A stretch of DNA of 64,000 bases from Chrysomallon squamiferum (GCA_012295275.1 CM022665.1:32976022-33040021); one strand, 5' to 3'; numbered from the stretch's first letter, positions 51,045 to 64,000 are shown. Made by a program: numbers and translations. Notes: a model not told the origin generated them from the sequence alone.

Positions 51045-51145
51045 TGATGACCATCAGTGGCAAAAAATGCAAATGAAGATAATGTTTTCTTTAACAAATC
51101 CAAAATGTTCCCATATTTTAGCTTTCCCTTTTGAGCTGGGAATGA
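51045..51145 (-). pseudogene. BED-type zinc finger relic (hAT transposase or ZBED-like)
   Basis: The minus strand reads SSKGKAKIWEHFGFVKEN, then ICIFCH, a stop, and SVSLLQHP. The order Lys-x-W-x-x-F-G-F, C-x2-C, then L-x-x-H is the layout of BED fingers, which occur at the N-terminus of hAT transposases and domesticated ZBED proteins. The in-frame stop and the lack of a recognisable catalytic domain downstream suggest a dead element. Confidence 0.5.
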
Positions 51146-52077
51146 TTTCACCTCTTTGCTTGCAGCTGGTAGCAAATGCCATCCAAAGTTATGTCTTCAT
51201 AGCTCACTGGCAGATGAAATTACCACCAATAAGGATGTCTTTGGTTAAATTTAAATTTAGACCTGTTTCTTCTGTTTTTATTTCCAAGAATTTATCTCAT
51301 TTGACCTAATATGTCAAAAAATATAGGCAATTATTAGAGCCATGTTACTTTTCTAGTTGAAAATCCTATTTTTCAGGCCATTACATTTTCTGTTATGGAG
51401 TTTTGGGGTCTTGTTCTGAGGTCAGAGAGTGAGGATAAAAGCTTTTTATATTTTACTGCAGGCAATACATGCTAGACTGACTGCACTACTTCAAAGAAGT
51501 GGGTGAAATTCTATACAAACAAACAATAATGTCATCAAAATTAATGGCTGAAGACAATAATAACTGTTAGCATGATGTCACCTGAGTGATTGCCCCTAGC
51601 CACTGACAGTTACTGATAGTTTACTGTCAACACATGGACTATTGCAATATATCATTAGTGTGGGCTCTTTAAATGTCTCAATTATCAATTTCTTTCAGAA
51701 GCCATTCTCTAATTGATCTGTTCAAAGGATAATCCCTTCTCTTTATGTCCTTAGATCTATCCCTTTATCTTTTCCTCAGATCTGTTTATTTTTTTCCTGG
51801 CCAAAATTGTTTCTTTCCCGTTTCTTTTTTTCCTGTTTCTTTCTTTCTGTTTACCATGAGATATAAGAAAAAAAGAAGGATATTTTATTCAGATAAAAAT
51901 TCATAATTTCTTTCATATCAGTGCTATCAGTAAAGAGTATCACAAATATCTTGATCATTTTAATTTTTTAATTTTTTTAAATTTTTTGCTCTTTCTGATG
52001 GTATGTAAATTTTTGGTAAAATGGATTTTTGGAAAAATTTATCATATAAATGACAAAGTGACAAACTTACAATTAGC

Positions 52078-52150
52078 TGGTTTAGTGGTTAGTGCCAAAT
52101 TAATGAAATACTGGTTTGATACTGGCGGTAAGACGCCAAGATTTCCGAAC
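52078..52150 (+). mobile_element. tRNA-like SINE fragment
   Basis: TGGTTTAGTGGTTAGTGCC resembles a pol III A box with its flanks, and GGTTTGATACTGG about 35 bases later resembles a B box. Spacing fits a tRNA-derived SINE head. No A-rich tail or target duplication was identified. Confidence 0.5.
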
Positions 52151-52354
52151 ATTCCAACATTTCTAACATGAACTGAAGAAACTTTAATAAAATACTCTCT
52201 TTTCTTTATGTATATATTTTTATAATTCATTTCCAATACTAATTTATACTTTATATAATCTACAAACGTTTTACCACTGGCGAATCGTACGCTGCCCCCA
52301 ACAAATGCCATGCCGCACTTTTCTGTATAAATCCCTGTTTAGATTACCGAAGTA

Positions 52355-52475
52355 ACTACCACTACCACTACCACTGTACCAGTGCTGGGTGGGGGAACGA
52401 TCGAAACAATTTTCTACCACTACCACTGTACCAGTGCTGGGTGGGGGAACGATCGAAACAATTTTCTACCACTAC
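52355..52475. repeat. Two-copy tandem repeat of about 58 bp
   Basis: A unit containing CTACCACTACCACTGTACCA and GTGGGGGAACGATCGAAACA is present twice with no visible difference, about 340-450 bp upstream of the PSME4 start codon. It begins and ends in short CTACCA triplets, which likely seeded the duplication. Confidence 0.92.
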
Positions 52476-52809
52476 CAGTTATTTTTTTAAAGAATGTTTT
52501 GATAAATGTTTCATTACGATTTCTGAAACAATGAGGACGAGTTTTCCCATATTCAGTTTTAAAATCAGTTGTCACATAAATATCCACGACTTTTAATCAA
52601 AAGATTATTTAAATTCCCTGTAGTAACTCATCCTTACATTAACATGGACGAGTGATAGCCCTTTGATTTAGAAAGCTAAATATACATTGGTTTATCTGTA
52701 AAATCTTGACCAATAACAATCAGTTTAACAAAATATTAACAAAATGGTAACTTTCTGAAGAAAATCCTTAGTTCTCATTGCATTTACTAAATGTTACTAA
52801 CAAACGAGA

Positions 52810-55800
52810 ATGAATAGAAAAGAGCAGTTGGGATTTAATCCCCAAAAGGAATCTATTTACAACAGATTATTACCATATGCTAACAAAATTGACGATGAAG
52901 CTTTACATGTGTTCGCACAAATTAAAGGAAATCTCGGTAAAAGTGTTGAACTTAGAGACATCAAAATTGGAGCAAGTCATTGGGTTGGACAGCTGTCTAG
53001 GTAATTCAAAAGGAATTACAAAAACAAGTTTTAAGCAGTTGTATTTCCATGATCTTCAAGATGTGTTCATTATTTTAAATAAGGTTTTATCGGAATTTTG
53101 CTATGTTTTGTTCATCTGACGCTAAAACGAATATAAAAACCTAGTAGTTGTAGGTTACTGGATGCGACGGACACGCCCGCTGTCGTAGACGTGCTTCACA
53201 ACAGCTTGCTCTGATTAGCACGTTAAATTTTTTCACGTTTCAAGTTTCAAGGTTACTGGTTAGCTTGCGGTGTGTGACAAAAAATAAGTAAAATAAAATA
53301 ATTAATCAATTGAACTAATTATCGGTTAAAATGAATATATTACCAACAACGTCATATATTCCTTTAAAAAAATAAGGATATTAACTATTAAGTTAATGGT
53401 ATGCGGTTAAAAGTCTGCATTACCTGAAGTTGGCCCATGTTTATATGCCAATGCCATCATGTTCTGACAATGGAAACTAATCACAAATGTCAGTTACAGT
53501 GGACTAGAATTCATTTCTGGGTTGTTTATACTCAACTTTGTTAATATGTAATAATATTAAGTGTGACATTATAAGTGTGAACTAACTAGCATAATGGATG
53601 TACTTCGGTGTTTGACCTACGCAGTCTAGTGGTTTACACCAAGCAAATTCTATTTTGGTGTGTGATCTACATTTTATTTTAATTATTATTTTGTTTATTC
53701 TTGGGGTATTTTAATTATTTTTCATGGCATAAATGAAACAACATTTCCTTTTATTATATATAATTTATTGGAACAAGGGCTAAAAAGTATGCAAATTTGA
53801 ATAATTGTATCAATGAACTGAGTGAACATCTGCTAGAAATGCAAGAAAAAGATCTTCAGCATTCTTCCTCATCTGTAGTCAATACAAATAATCAGGGTGT
53901 GATTTGAAGGTTCTTTGGTTCACTCCTTTCATCTTTTTCAAAATACGAATTTTCAAATCTAACCAGGTTCTTTCAATTGCCTGAGTATTGGAAATTTAGA
54001 CAATTTAAATTGAAGTATGCTGGCTATTCATTGGAATGAATACCAGATATTTTGCAACTTCTCTTTCAATCACAGAGTGGAATACAAATAAACTACCAAA
54101 TCATATAACTATTTAGAAATGAAGTTTGCCTGGATATGATGTTCTTATATGTGTATCATCCATTAATTTTAAGTAGCACCAATTAATGTCTACCCTTAAA
54201 TTCTTTCGATTCGTATATGTTTAGCAATTAATATTTGATAATAAGACACACAGATGTTAACTTTCTATTACAGATCACCTCCAAAATCGCACAAATTCAT
54301 TGTCCTACTACTCATCATAAAAGCGTTGGAAATTTGCTGGAAACTGTCAGTGTTGTGTAGAAAACTCCCACTCTGTGATAATTACTACTCATGCTCAAAC
54401 TGATAAAAAATATCCATTTTTGAGAGGATATGATGTGACACTGCTACTTCCTGATATATCAGAATAATCTGGCAGATTTGCAAGTGCCTAATTATAGTAT
54501 ATGTTACATCATGCTTATCAGGGCCTATCTGAATGTTGTAATTCATCTGTTTTTATATTTTCCAAAATAAAACCTTTTCAGTGACGTAATTATTTAATAT
54601 TGTCAAAATCAAGCATAAACTGTTTTCTAGCTTCTGGAAAAATCATCTGATCAAAGTACTGTCATTTCATTTCATGTTTATTTTTTATTTTACTTTAGCA
54701 GATTAAATGATCATATTTTTATCTCTGTAATTAATAATAACTTTAGCTATGTAGAAATTTAATATCATGTAGCCAACTTATATCCTTTAACTACTTTCAG
54801 AACAGAAAAGATTTTTATTGCAGAAAATTTAGAAATAGATGAAATGCAACATCAGACTGGTTCAGGAGTTTGTGCATGTCAGCTCTATACCAGATTAAGT
54901 GGATTATAAATTTTTGTGAGCTGATAATCACAAATTTTTGCCATTGGTTTGTGTTAAAAAACGATTGTGACCATATCTGTGTCAACATCTTCTTTTTAAA
55001 ACTGTACTATCCTAAAGTTAACTGGTCATTTATCTTTCTTTAAACATCTTCACACATTCCTCAGATTCAGCTTATATTTACCAAATAATCCTAAATTATT
55101 AATATTCACCTTATGACTAACACGTTATGTACATAAGCAGTAATGCATTATTCACAATGAGTCTGCTTCACTGACTGGAAGTTCACTTTTTAAAAAAGAA
55201 GAAACTTCTGTATTTATATCCTCATAAATGTACCAACTGGATCAAGTCAGTTCTCCACAGCCAAAACCTTGTGAATTCTTTTTAAAGGTTTTTGTTTGTG
55301 AGCAAAGTGATCATTCTTTTCACAAGATGTCAATTTAACTGCATAAAATTACAAGTTAACTGATTACATCAGGGTTGAAATAATACCAGAGATGGTTACA
55401 TGTACATTGTTTTGGTTAATAAATCATAAATTATTTTGGCATATCACTTCTCAGCAAAATATGTGTGGAGGACTTCTTCTGCACATAATCCGTGAAGGTT
55501 TTGAGCAGTTTATTTATTTCTAATGCCCTAAAAAGTGAAAACACTGCTGTCATGTGACCTAAAAATATTGTGATCTAAAAATAGCCTTCTTGGTTATGAT
55601 TGTTTATTTAGTAGTATTTACCTGTTTGAAATTTGGATCAAAATATACTAATAGAGTAGGTCACTCAGTACATATTTCCTTTTTCAGTTACTGCTACTTC
55701 AGCTGATAATGGCAAATGAAAATTGATGGAATATTAAATAATTGTAATATCTTTATTATTTCTTCAGCAGAACAAACCTATGATGCCCCAAAGAAAACTT

Positions 55801-58800
55801 TTCTTCTTCAGTGGCCATTAACAAGTCGTTAATCCTTTTCTCCAGATCTAGTTTTCCTCTCACACACATTATTAATAGATATTTCTTTGAGCAGAGAGGA
55901 ACCCTATCTTGTATCTTCATAAAGCTTAGCACATCAGCATGTGCAACATCTAAAAGATCAGTATAATTTAATTTTAAATATATCCTCCCATTGTTATCAT
56001 GTTTCTGATTTGTGATTTTCATTCACTTTAAACCTGTTCTGTAAATGGTGGTTCCACTTTTTCAATAATATCCTGTTTATGCTGAAGAAGAATTCATGCC
56101 ACATTCTAGAACTTTTCCATCAACATTTCAAGACAAAAACAAAACATAACTTAGATTGATCATTTGTCAGTATATGCCTATTGTAGTTATGACATTTACC
56201 CATGTAACAAAACAATTTTATATTGACAATTTTTTCAGCTTTAATGAAGATAACAACGGGTATGGATCCCATGCAATAAATCACCTGCTGAAGAAGTACT
56301 TTTCAGTGATTTTACACAGCAAAAGTATATTAGAACAATATTTTAGTTAATTAATTAATTTTTTTTATTATTATTATTATTATCATAATACATATGTTAA
56401 CAAATGGAAAAAGACAAACCTGTAAAATTTTGACCAACTTCCAGATCACTGAACTACGCTTGCTTTCTTTATCGTATATATTGTTTTTATTTTTACATTA
56501 TTCTTTTATGTATAAATGAATATATATAAATCTTAATATTATTTGTCCAGGTACATACGACTGTATGGTCTTATGTTTTCTAAAGAAGATCATATCTACT
56601 TAGTAAAATTGTTGTATGAAATGATTATCATCCCAGACCTTGAATTGTCATCTGTTCAAAAGTTTTCCAGTCAGCTTATATCTCTGCTGAAGTAAGTTGG
56701 CATTATAGTACAAACTAATCATCTTCCGTTAATGAATTTTGTAGATTTTATGTTACATTGAAATGTGTATATATATATATATATATATATATTTTTGTTT
56801 ATCAGAGTGTGATAGAAAATAAGAATCATGTTGATTAAAGTCTGTTTAACATCTTCTAACAAATCAAGATGTCATGCAAAGCAAATCTAGATATAGCTTT
56901 AGGAAAAGTCTAAATTGGTTGATTTACTTTTAAAATGTCAAAAATGTCACATAGCATACAGCATATAATATTCAGTATAACATTTTATTATATAATTATG
57001 TTCATAATAATTAATAATTTTTATTATATTCACTTACAAAATATTTTATTATTTTCCAAGAGTTGTATGTGACTTTAGCTTATTTTTTATTACTATTTTT
57101 GTTGTTGTTTTTAAGAAAAAAGGAATTATTGTCAAGAGAAGATCTTGAATTGGCTTGGAAGCCACTGTATAAATTGATAGAGTCTGTGATATATTCTCAA
57201 TACGAACAACATGGTCTTCAGCTTTTTCCAGTGTAAGTATTCATTAATGCATGACAATATTACAAGATTGTATATTAACACTTTCCCAAAATTCCACACA
57301 CTTTTCATAAAAGAATTTAACAATAAAGCAAAACTATTGACATTATAAAGTACTGTTTAAATGTCTGCATTTAGCATTTTGTTTTTTCAGGAATATTGAA
57401 AATGTTTTGAAAAACCTGGTTCGTGCATGTCGAACGTAAGTTATTATTAATTTTATACCTTTGACCTTCACTATTATATTAAACTCTAAGTAAAATATTA
57501 AATTTCCTTTTTCGATTCAACAATATAATATATTTATAATGCATATAGCAAAATGTGCATTTGCTCTATACATTATGTTATTATTATTATCAGTTTGTCA
57601 TTGTTTGATGTTTTAAAGACGAATTATAAATAAATTTACTTTGGTTTTAATGTTCTATGAAAGGATGCTCAAATTATAAACTGGTAACATTTAGACATAA
57701 CCAGAAACCATTAACAAAAGAGGTCTAATTCTCTAAACATTGTTCTTCACCTGTATGTTTATAAAAATATTGTATCATCTTGATTGATAAGGCCATTGTC
57801 TCCTATTTCCTAACGGCCATATTCGGTTATAGTATTTTATATTAAAAGTGCACTATTTACAATGTTTCATGAAAGTAGTATGCATAAATTAATTGTTTCT
57901 AATTTTCAGCAAAATAAAGTTCAAACTATAATATCTTTATAATTTATTTAAACAACATTTTAAATTTATTATTATTATTTAAATTTTTTCAGATGATATC
58001 AGTTTTTCCTCACTGATAAGTAACTGATAAGCTGGTGCTGGAATGCTTAAATAATTATATGCTTCACTATTGTGATATTAGGATATTTTTATTTTCTGTG
58101 TTTCTGTTTGTATCTTTTTTTTCATCCTTTATATATATATTTGTACATTTATAAATATTTGTTACAGGTATTTTTCCCTTGAGTCAAGTCAAGAAATGTT
58201 GGATGAGTGGCGTCCTCTGTTGTGTCCATTTGATATCACTGTGATCAAAGCTCTCAACTACCTAGAATTGTTCTTGCCCACATCTCTTCCTCCAGAACAT
58301 CACCACAGAGGTTTCAAGTCAGTATATATCTGCTTGAAAATAAATTATGTATTATTAATTCAGCAATTTGATTCTTTTCTTGTTATTTCTAAATTTTGAG
58401 AATTAAAATGGTTTTATTTGGATTTTTTCATAATATATTTAGTGATAAAGACATGAAAAATCTTTTTTAATTATATATTTTGTGTGGTTTATTTAAGAAA
58501 CAACCCACTTAAATAATTTTACTTTGTGATTGCTTTACAATTATTATATATTTTATCTATATATATCAGTACAGTAGCCTTGTGTTGCAACTTTTAGACT
58601 TGTTAAAAATATTGTTAAAAGAAATTAATAAATTATCATAATTATTTTAAATTTCTTACAATAACAGATTGTGGTTTGAAGAGATGGTACAGCTGTGGGA
58701 GTCATTTCATAATGGTCCCTCTTGGGAATATGTAAGTTACTTTAAATACAATACAAAGAAAAGAAATATGGGATTTAGAAATGTTAAGCATTTTTTATTC

Positions 58801-60895
58801 AGTTTTTATTTCTTTTATTTGATGTATTAATTATTATTATTATTTTCTTTTTCCTTTTTCTTCCTTCTTTTTTTTTTTGTGTGTGTAGGTATAACGGAGA
58901 AAGCTGTTTTATTTCTATTTTCTCCTGACTAGATATACAGACACTCATGTCTGTCATTGTGGCCTATTATGTAATTTTAACAGGTACTTCACTAGGACAG
59001 CTGGTGCTGTAATTACACCTGCTATTGGATATTTCCAGTGATTATTTTTTCTTATTTCTTTAACAACTAACAATACTTTTAAGGTTCTGTTTATTTATTT
59101 AACTTTGATGTGATTTGTTGTGGACACTGCTATTATTTTAGTACTGTACTATACTAGTATGCTTTAGACAATGTCACCTGTAATCTTTCAAGCAAAGTGT
59201 AGGCTTCACTGTTCTAATATATTTATAAAAATTATATGGTAGGATAAATTGTAGGTTATTGTTTTTATCAAGATATGTACAAGTATTAATCCTGTATTAC
59301 AAATTGTTACTAAATAAGAAGTTAAAAGTTAAATTAAATTAACAAGTGTATAAAATAGTTGCAATCTCATCTTAATTAACTGTTTGCAGTTAAGGGTTGT
59401 GTGTGATTAAAGAAAGGTAATAGAAAGTTGTTTTGTAATTAGATAAATTATAATTAATAACTAATCATGTGATTTGTTCTTTGTCATATATATCAAATGT
59501 TGTTCTTTCACTGTTATAGTAATTAGCACACACACACACACACACACACATGTATGTTATATGGGAATTAATGATGCAAAACCAGATCATTGTTACATAT
59601 TTATTTCATTTGCATGTTATATCTTAATAATCATTTTTGATCTTATGATTGCAAGTTGTTATTATTTATTGCAAGTCTTGGCACAAATACCATTTCTTGT
59701 TAAAGATATTTAAATACTGACTTTACTTCATACACATGCATCATCAGGAGAAATTTTGGATAAACTGTGTTTTGTCAGTTACAGGATTCTATCTCATTTG
59801 ACAGAGCAACTGGATTTAAAGTCTGTTACCTGTACCTGGGTAGGATTTACGTGAAATTAACTTATTGTCAGAAGGAAGATAATGATGTACCATTTTACAT
59901 TTTCTGGTCTTAATTACACTAAGGAAAAATATTCCCTTGATAACATAAAGAATATGTATATTTATGGTAAAAAATATCTTGAAATTTCAATCTGTTCTTA
60001 TTTATTTTTATAGAGTTTGGTGAATTTGTTTTCAAGGCTGACTGTTGACAATATTGGTTATGTGGACTGGACACCATATATCCCTATGGTAAAGTACACT
60101 GACAATACAGAAATTAATAAGAATCATGGTGATTAGATCATAACAAAATATAAAATTTTAAAAGATTTTATCTAACTTTTAAATTAAAATAATTCTATCT
60201 AAATATTATTTTTTCTTTTTTTCCTCTTAAAACCAGTAGTAATATTTTAGTCAAACAACTGCAGATAAAATTCTTGTTATTTAAAACTAGTTATGTTTAC
60301 ATTACATACTTAATAAATAATGTAATTTTATTTATTCTTATTGGTAGATATTCACCCGTTTTTTAAGAAGTTTTAATTTGCCAGTAGGCAAGCAGCCAGT
60401 TATCTCTAACAAAACCAACCACTGTTATGAGGTTCAGTCAACAGCAGTCTGGATTGTCTCCATGTTGGTAAGTCCAATTATTATCATTCATTTCACTGGG
60501 CTTTCATTAGAAATACAAATATAAATGATTCCTGCCATTTTTTCGGTTATTATTTCTTTACCATGAATTGTGTTATGCAATTTATATTTACTTTATTTTC
60601 CACTTTCATAAGTTTTTGTTAGAAGTTCTGAAATAGTAGTTGTGAAAAACTGGAAAAACTGTATAAGCTGCTAAACGTAAACCATACTTAAACTAAGATT
60701 AAGAAAGCTTGTTTATATTTCAGCATTGAATTAACTAATTTTTTTATGAACAGGAACTAAAACAAAAAATATGTAAACAGTTTGGTTTCCTTTTAATTAC
60801 AGGGTGGACCCAATAATCTAGCACAGATGCATTTAGATCAGCTGTTTAAAGCTCTTCAGTCCTTCTACCACCCATCAAATGTTGGTAGATGGAAT
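52810..60895 (+). CDS. PSME4: Proteasome activator complex subunit 4 (PA200/Blm10), N-terminal exons
   Basis: PSME4 is a roughly 1,800-residue HEAT-repeat protein that caps the 20S proteasome and promotes ATP- and ubiquitin-independent breakdown, including of acetylated histones. Nine coding exons are visible: 52810-53000, 56551-56691, 57116-57232, 57391-57435, 58168-58317, 58668-58731, 60014-60088, 60348-60467 and 60803-60895. They total 996 nt (332 residues), with GT-AG introns and phases that join cleanly. Diagnostic matches to the animal protein, from memory, are [22 protein letters not shown] with [27 protein letters not shown]-like [55 protein letters not shown] and [12 protein letters not shown]. 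The start ATG at 52810 gives a 10-residue lead shorter than in human. Introns vary from about 160 bp to 3.5 kb. The gene runs off the right edge; no tenth exon was found by 64000. The identification is firm. Confidence 0.93.
53162..53240 (-). repeat. Second copy of the short dispersed repeat at 29818-29912
   Basis: On the minus strand it reads from GTGAAAAAATTTAACGTGCT to GTGTCCGTCGC with a deletion relative to the other copy. It lies in PSME4 intron 1, 160 bp after exon 1. Confidence 0.75.
55756..56022 (-). other. 88-codon antisense open frame in PSME4 intron 1, unrecognised
   Basis: A minus-strand frame with an ATG at 56022 and a stop at 55756 encodes a mixed-composition peptide (containing [20 protein letters not shown] and [19 protein letters not shown]) that looks more like protein than repeat. 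No family was recognised, upstream splice evidence is lacking, and the flanks have frameshifted open stretches ([18 protein letters not shown] just upstream). Most likely part of a decayed mobile element or processed pseudogene inside the intron. Confidence 0.25.
56766..56792. repeat. (TA)n microsatellite in PSME4 intron 2
   Basis: About 12 TA units; no other feature seen in this intron. Confidence 0.85.
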
Positions 60896-63360
60896 GTAAG
60901 TCATTTTATATTAGCTATTTTAATAAGTTTTTTTATTTGTTCATTCCTTAATACAATCATATTTGTCTTTAGCTTAAATACATTTTCTTATTATATAATA
61001 ATCATTAAAAGTTCAGGTTCCAGTAAACCTCTTTAAGGCAACATGCAGCAGTAGAAGATGTGAAATTTGGGTCAGTTTATAGTTTTTTGCAGATTTACAT
61101 TCCTGAACGTGTCTGCTTTCAGGTCTGAAACCTCAGTTTCATTAAAAATGTTATTTTTAAGCAATAAAAATGTATTAACTAACTCTCTCCTGTCAACATT
61201 TGCATTCATTTACTCTCAAAAGTGCTTGAAAAAGTGACATTTCAGACCTTTGTCAGTTTGTTGCAGCCATTTTCTTTATACTAGTGATCAAGTATTGCAT
61301 ACAGAACTGACACATATTACTTCCCTTGTACTATTTTGGAGAGTCAGTCATTGTAACTAGGTCACATTCAGATAATAATTCATTTTCTAAGCCTACCATT
61401 CAACAGAATGTTCAGTTACAAAGTATGAAGTGGAAAGTGCATATCCAGTTTGCCAGATTGGAATCACATAACCAATACATCTCTAAAAAATGGCAGTTGT
61501 TTATTTTGACATTAGACTCGCAGTGATTGCAGACAAATGGCTCTTGTGAAGAAATCTGCACAGAAAATGGCTTTGAAAGAAAACATCTAGCTTATGCAAG
61601 ACAGGGCAAAGCAAGTAAGCAAAGCAGCATTGTGACTAGAATCGATGTTGAATCTGACTGCATGTCAGTTGCCTCCATCTTTGTTTACTTCAGCACCTTT
61701 GATATCAGAATCCTTTGTTTTGGGCAATAAAACTCAAACATATTTTAAACAGGAAACATATATAACAATGTACTTGTTGCTGAGTGACTGGCTGATAATT
61801 TGAAGTTTTCAAGGATCTAAACATGTTTTTCATGTTATTTTTGCTTTTTTCTCACATTCCATTTTTCAATTTGCATTGACACTGAAATCAATTCTAATGA
61901 AACTTGGCACTCTTGTACATTAGTATCTTGTTGACATTACAATAGAGATTTTGCTGATATTTTGATACTTTTCACTTTACAAAGGTTGATTGCTTAAAAA
62001 AGCACACGGTTTATGATTTCAGAAAAAAACAAATTAATAAGCATGAGCCAGAAAATCTCTCTGTTGCATTGTCAACATGTACGCAATGTACACCTCTGCC
62101 AAAAATTGTTTGTGTGGATGTATTTTGTAGCTGAAAAATCAGTTTTTAAAAATTAATGTTCTGGCTGTTTATCTCAGTTTCCATGACAACACCAAGAAGT
62201 AAACTTGAACAGATAGCATTTTTACATTTAGGATTCATAGCATTATCATTAATATCCATTAAACTTGTTTACTTTAGCTATTTTAAAATTTAAAATTTAC
62301 TGCTGCACATTGCCTTAATTATTTTTTTACATTAGTGTCCACATTATCAGTTCAAGTTATTTTTTAGGAAATTACTTTTACATCATAAAGTGAGAGTTAG
62401 AACCAATAAGTTCAGTACAGCTTTTTAAAATGTTTGATCTATTTAATTTAGCAAATAAGTCATATCTGATTATGAAATTTATCATTTCCATTAATTAACC
62501 TCAATTTATTTTGTATCTGCTTTGTGGGTTTTAAAAACACACCTGATCATTATTCACCAGTTTCACTACTTGCTATAACCAAATTGTCTCTTACTATTTT
62601 TTAATGTAGTGTATACTGCACATTAATTTAAACATACTAATAGCCAAACATGTTTATTTTATAACTCTATCCCTAACTGTACACAGATGTATAAATACAA
62701 AAACCCAAGAAAATAGCTGGAAAAGTTCATAGAGTTATTTTGCTCTAAAGCACAATGGTCATCAATAACACATAATAAGATATACATAAGCAGGTGTCCT
62801 TTTCTATAATTGAAATGTTTTAATTTATTATCAGTCTTTAACACTTAAATGGCTCACACATTTGTCCTTAGCATGTCTTATCTGTCATTTAGCATTTTAT
62901 TTTCTTTGATCAGCAGTAACTGGAAACAACTGAACACTTTTGGTTATTTGATATAACTGAGATTACATATTCTTAATTTTTTTAATTTTTAATTTTAATT
63001 TCTTTTTTTTTGTAGTTGGCTACACTTTAATAGACTATTAAACAAAATATCCTGAGTAATTATTGTTTGAAAGATAATATGAATAATGTATTGTAAAAAT
63101 GAATGAATTACATTTGTTAATTAAGAGCACAGCATTATCCAAGCAGCAACGACATTATTAATACTTTTGTCAAAAGGTACAGTGACTGACAAACATTTAT
63201 GCTGAAAAGATGGGTAAATGAAACTAAGGATAGTTGGATTTTTATTAATACTGAACATGACAAAAACAAATATTTGTATCCTGTTTAAATGAATATTGGG
63301 CAAAAATTAATTTTTGATAAAAAATGTCATTATCATTATGATCATCATCATCATTATTAT
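60896..63360. other. PSME4 intron sequence
   Basis: AT-rich, without an exon that continues PSME4 and without a recognised gene on the other strand. The next PSME4 exon must lie beyond the window or be too diverged to see. Open frames at 61326-61526 and 61527-61730 have no family resemblance. Confidence 0.6.
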
Positions 63361-63363
63361 TGT

Positions 63364-63950
63364 TATTATGTCACATTTATATTGCACTCATTCCTTGCTG
63401 AATATGTTCAAGATGCTTTACAGTTGTCACGGGGCCCATACCATTAAACATCTTGGATGTTATATTAACACTCAGCCTAGGGTAACAAGGTGCTTTAATG
63501 GCCACCTAACAAGGAATATTAATAGACCTAACAGTCTATATAAATCAATAATTCTATCTATCCACTAGAGAAATAAAAACAACACAAGTTAATTATTTAA
63601 TTGATATACAGGTGACTTGATAATAATATGCTATACAATGAATAAAATATACATTTAAGTAATTTTGATTAATGATACGAGTAGGGTCATATGGGGAATC
63701 AAGACAAATAAGAATCTACACGGAGGACAGATTAAAACATTAAAATTTTAGGTATGTTAAATGTTACTGACATGGGTTAATTGCACATTATACCTATCAA
63801 AATAAGAATAGACAATGGCTTACCATACTCATTTGTATAGACACTGTCATCCAGAAACATTGGTTCCCCTCCTGACTGAGTTCATGTGTTGGCCTTTTCC
63901 TTCTCTGCTTAATTACTAAGTGCTAGCCCTTTTATAACAATGCCATGGAG
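63364..63950 (+). repeat. Dispersed repeat, most complete copy
   Basis: From about 63428 this matches the reverse complement of 31080-31640, and from about 63590 also 29420-29780. It starts with TTTATATTGCACTCATTCC and AAGATGCTTTACA, a phrase resembling the conserved tail (TTTATAT..GC.. / ..GCTTTACA) seen in several animal SINE-like repeats. This resemblance is from memory and unverified. No coding capacity. It lies in a PSME4 intron. Confidence 0.7.
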
Positions 63951-64000
63951 TTAAAAAATTGGCAGAAAAATTAAAAAGTGAGGACGTGATTTAAGTTAAA

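Larger units (their letters stand above)
48382..52809. other. Intergenic region between the coiled-coil gene and PSME4
   Basis: No intact gene seen. It contains short CA runs (48803-48822, 49730-49760), a minus-strand BED-finger relic at about 51045-51140, a tRNA-like SINE piece near 52078 and a tandem duplication at 52355-52470. Open frames at 50131-50364 (minus) and 50944-51309 (plus) have no recognised family. The PSME4 promoter should lie in the last few hundred bases. Confidence 0.5.

Noticed and set aside
50944-51309. 121-codon plus-strand open frame
   Set aside because: It overlaps the minus-strand BED finger relic, which explains the unusual openness; the plus-strand peptide resembles no family.
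63120-63310. Short minus-strand frame that could be an antisense gene in the PSME4 intron
   Set aside because: AT-rich composition, no splice context, no recognised residues.

Overview
This window is animal nuclear DNA. It is AT-rich and dense in microsatellites, its genes have short exons with GT-AG introns of hundreds to thousands of bases, and it carries decayed LINE, hAT-type and other inverted-repeat elements. There are no bacterial-style operons. Gene content and repeat style fit a bilaterian invertebrate. A mollusc, possibly a cephalopod, is my guess, but nothing here proves it.

Layout. (1) Positions 1-12,600, minus strand: two tandem paralogues of lambda-crystallin / L-gulonate 3-dehydrogenase (CRYL1). 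Copy A (4696 down to 1504, last exon off the left edge) keeps its NAD-binding and catalytic motifs. Copy B (12513 down to 9057) has the same exon layout and intron phases. However, it has lost the second Gly of the NAD motif, the Asn of the His-Pro-x-Asn-Pro signature and a further active-site Asn, and exon 5 is 2 nt short, so it looks like a dying copy. (2) Positions 12,600-35,400: a repeat-rich interval. It holds two terminal-inverted-repeat elements, a nested hAT-type MITE with an 8-bp target duplication, a 1.7-kb GT-rich degenerate repeat field, LINE relics with RT/RNase H remnants, a roughly 670-bp near-tandem duplication, a decayed sushi (CCP) gene fragment and inverted copies of a dispersed repeat. 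(3) Positions 35,472-48,381, plus strand: a nine-exon gene for a secreted protein with a signal peptide, a PAN/apple-like cysteine motif and about 480 residues of coiled coil. One large intron contains a 119-bp, almost perfect inverted repeat. (4) Positions 52,810-60,895, plus strand: the first nine coding exons, about 332 residues, of PSME4 (PA200/Blm10, the 20S proteasome activator). The gene continues past the right edge. The last kilobase carries a further copy of the repeat found at 29.4-31.6 kb.

The genes do not form an obvious pathway. CRYL1 is a cytosolic carbohydrate dehydrogenase, PSME4 a nuclear and cytosolic proteasome cap, and the coiled-coil protein is extracellular. All exon models were read by eye from splice sites, conserved reading frame and remembered family motifs. 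No alignment or transcript evidence was available.
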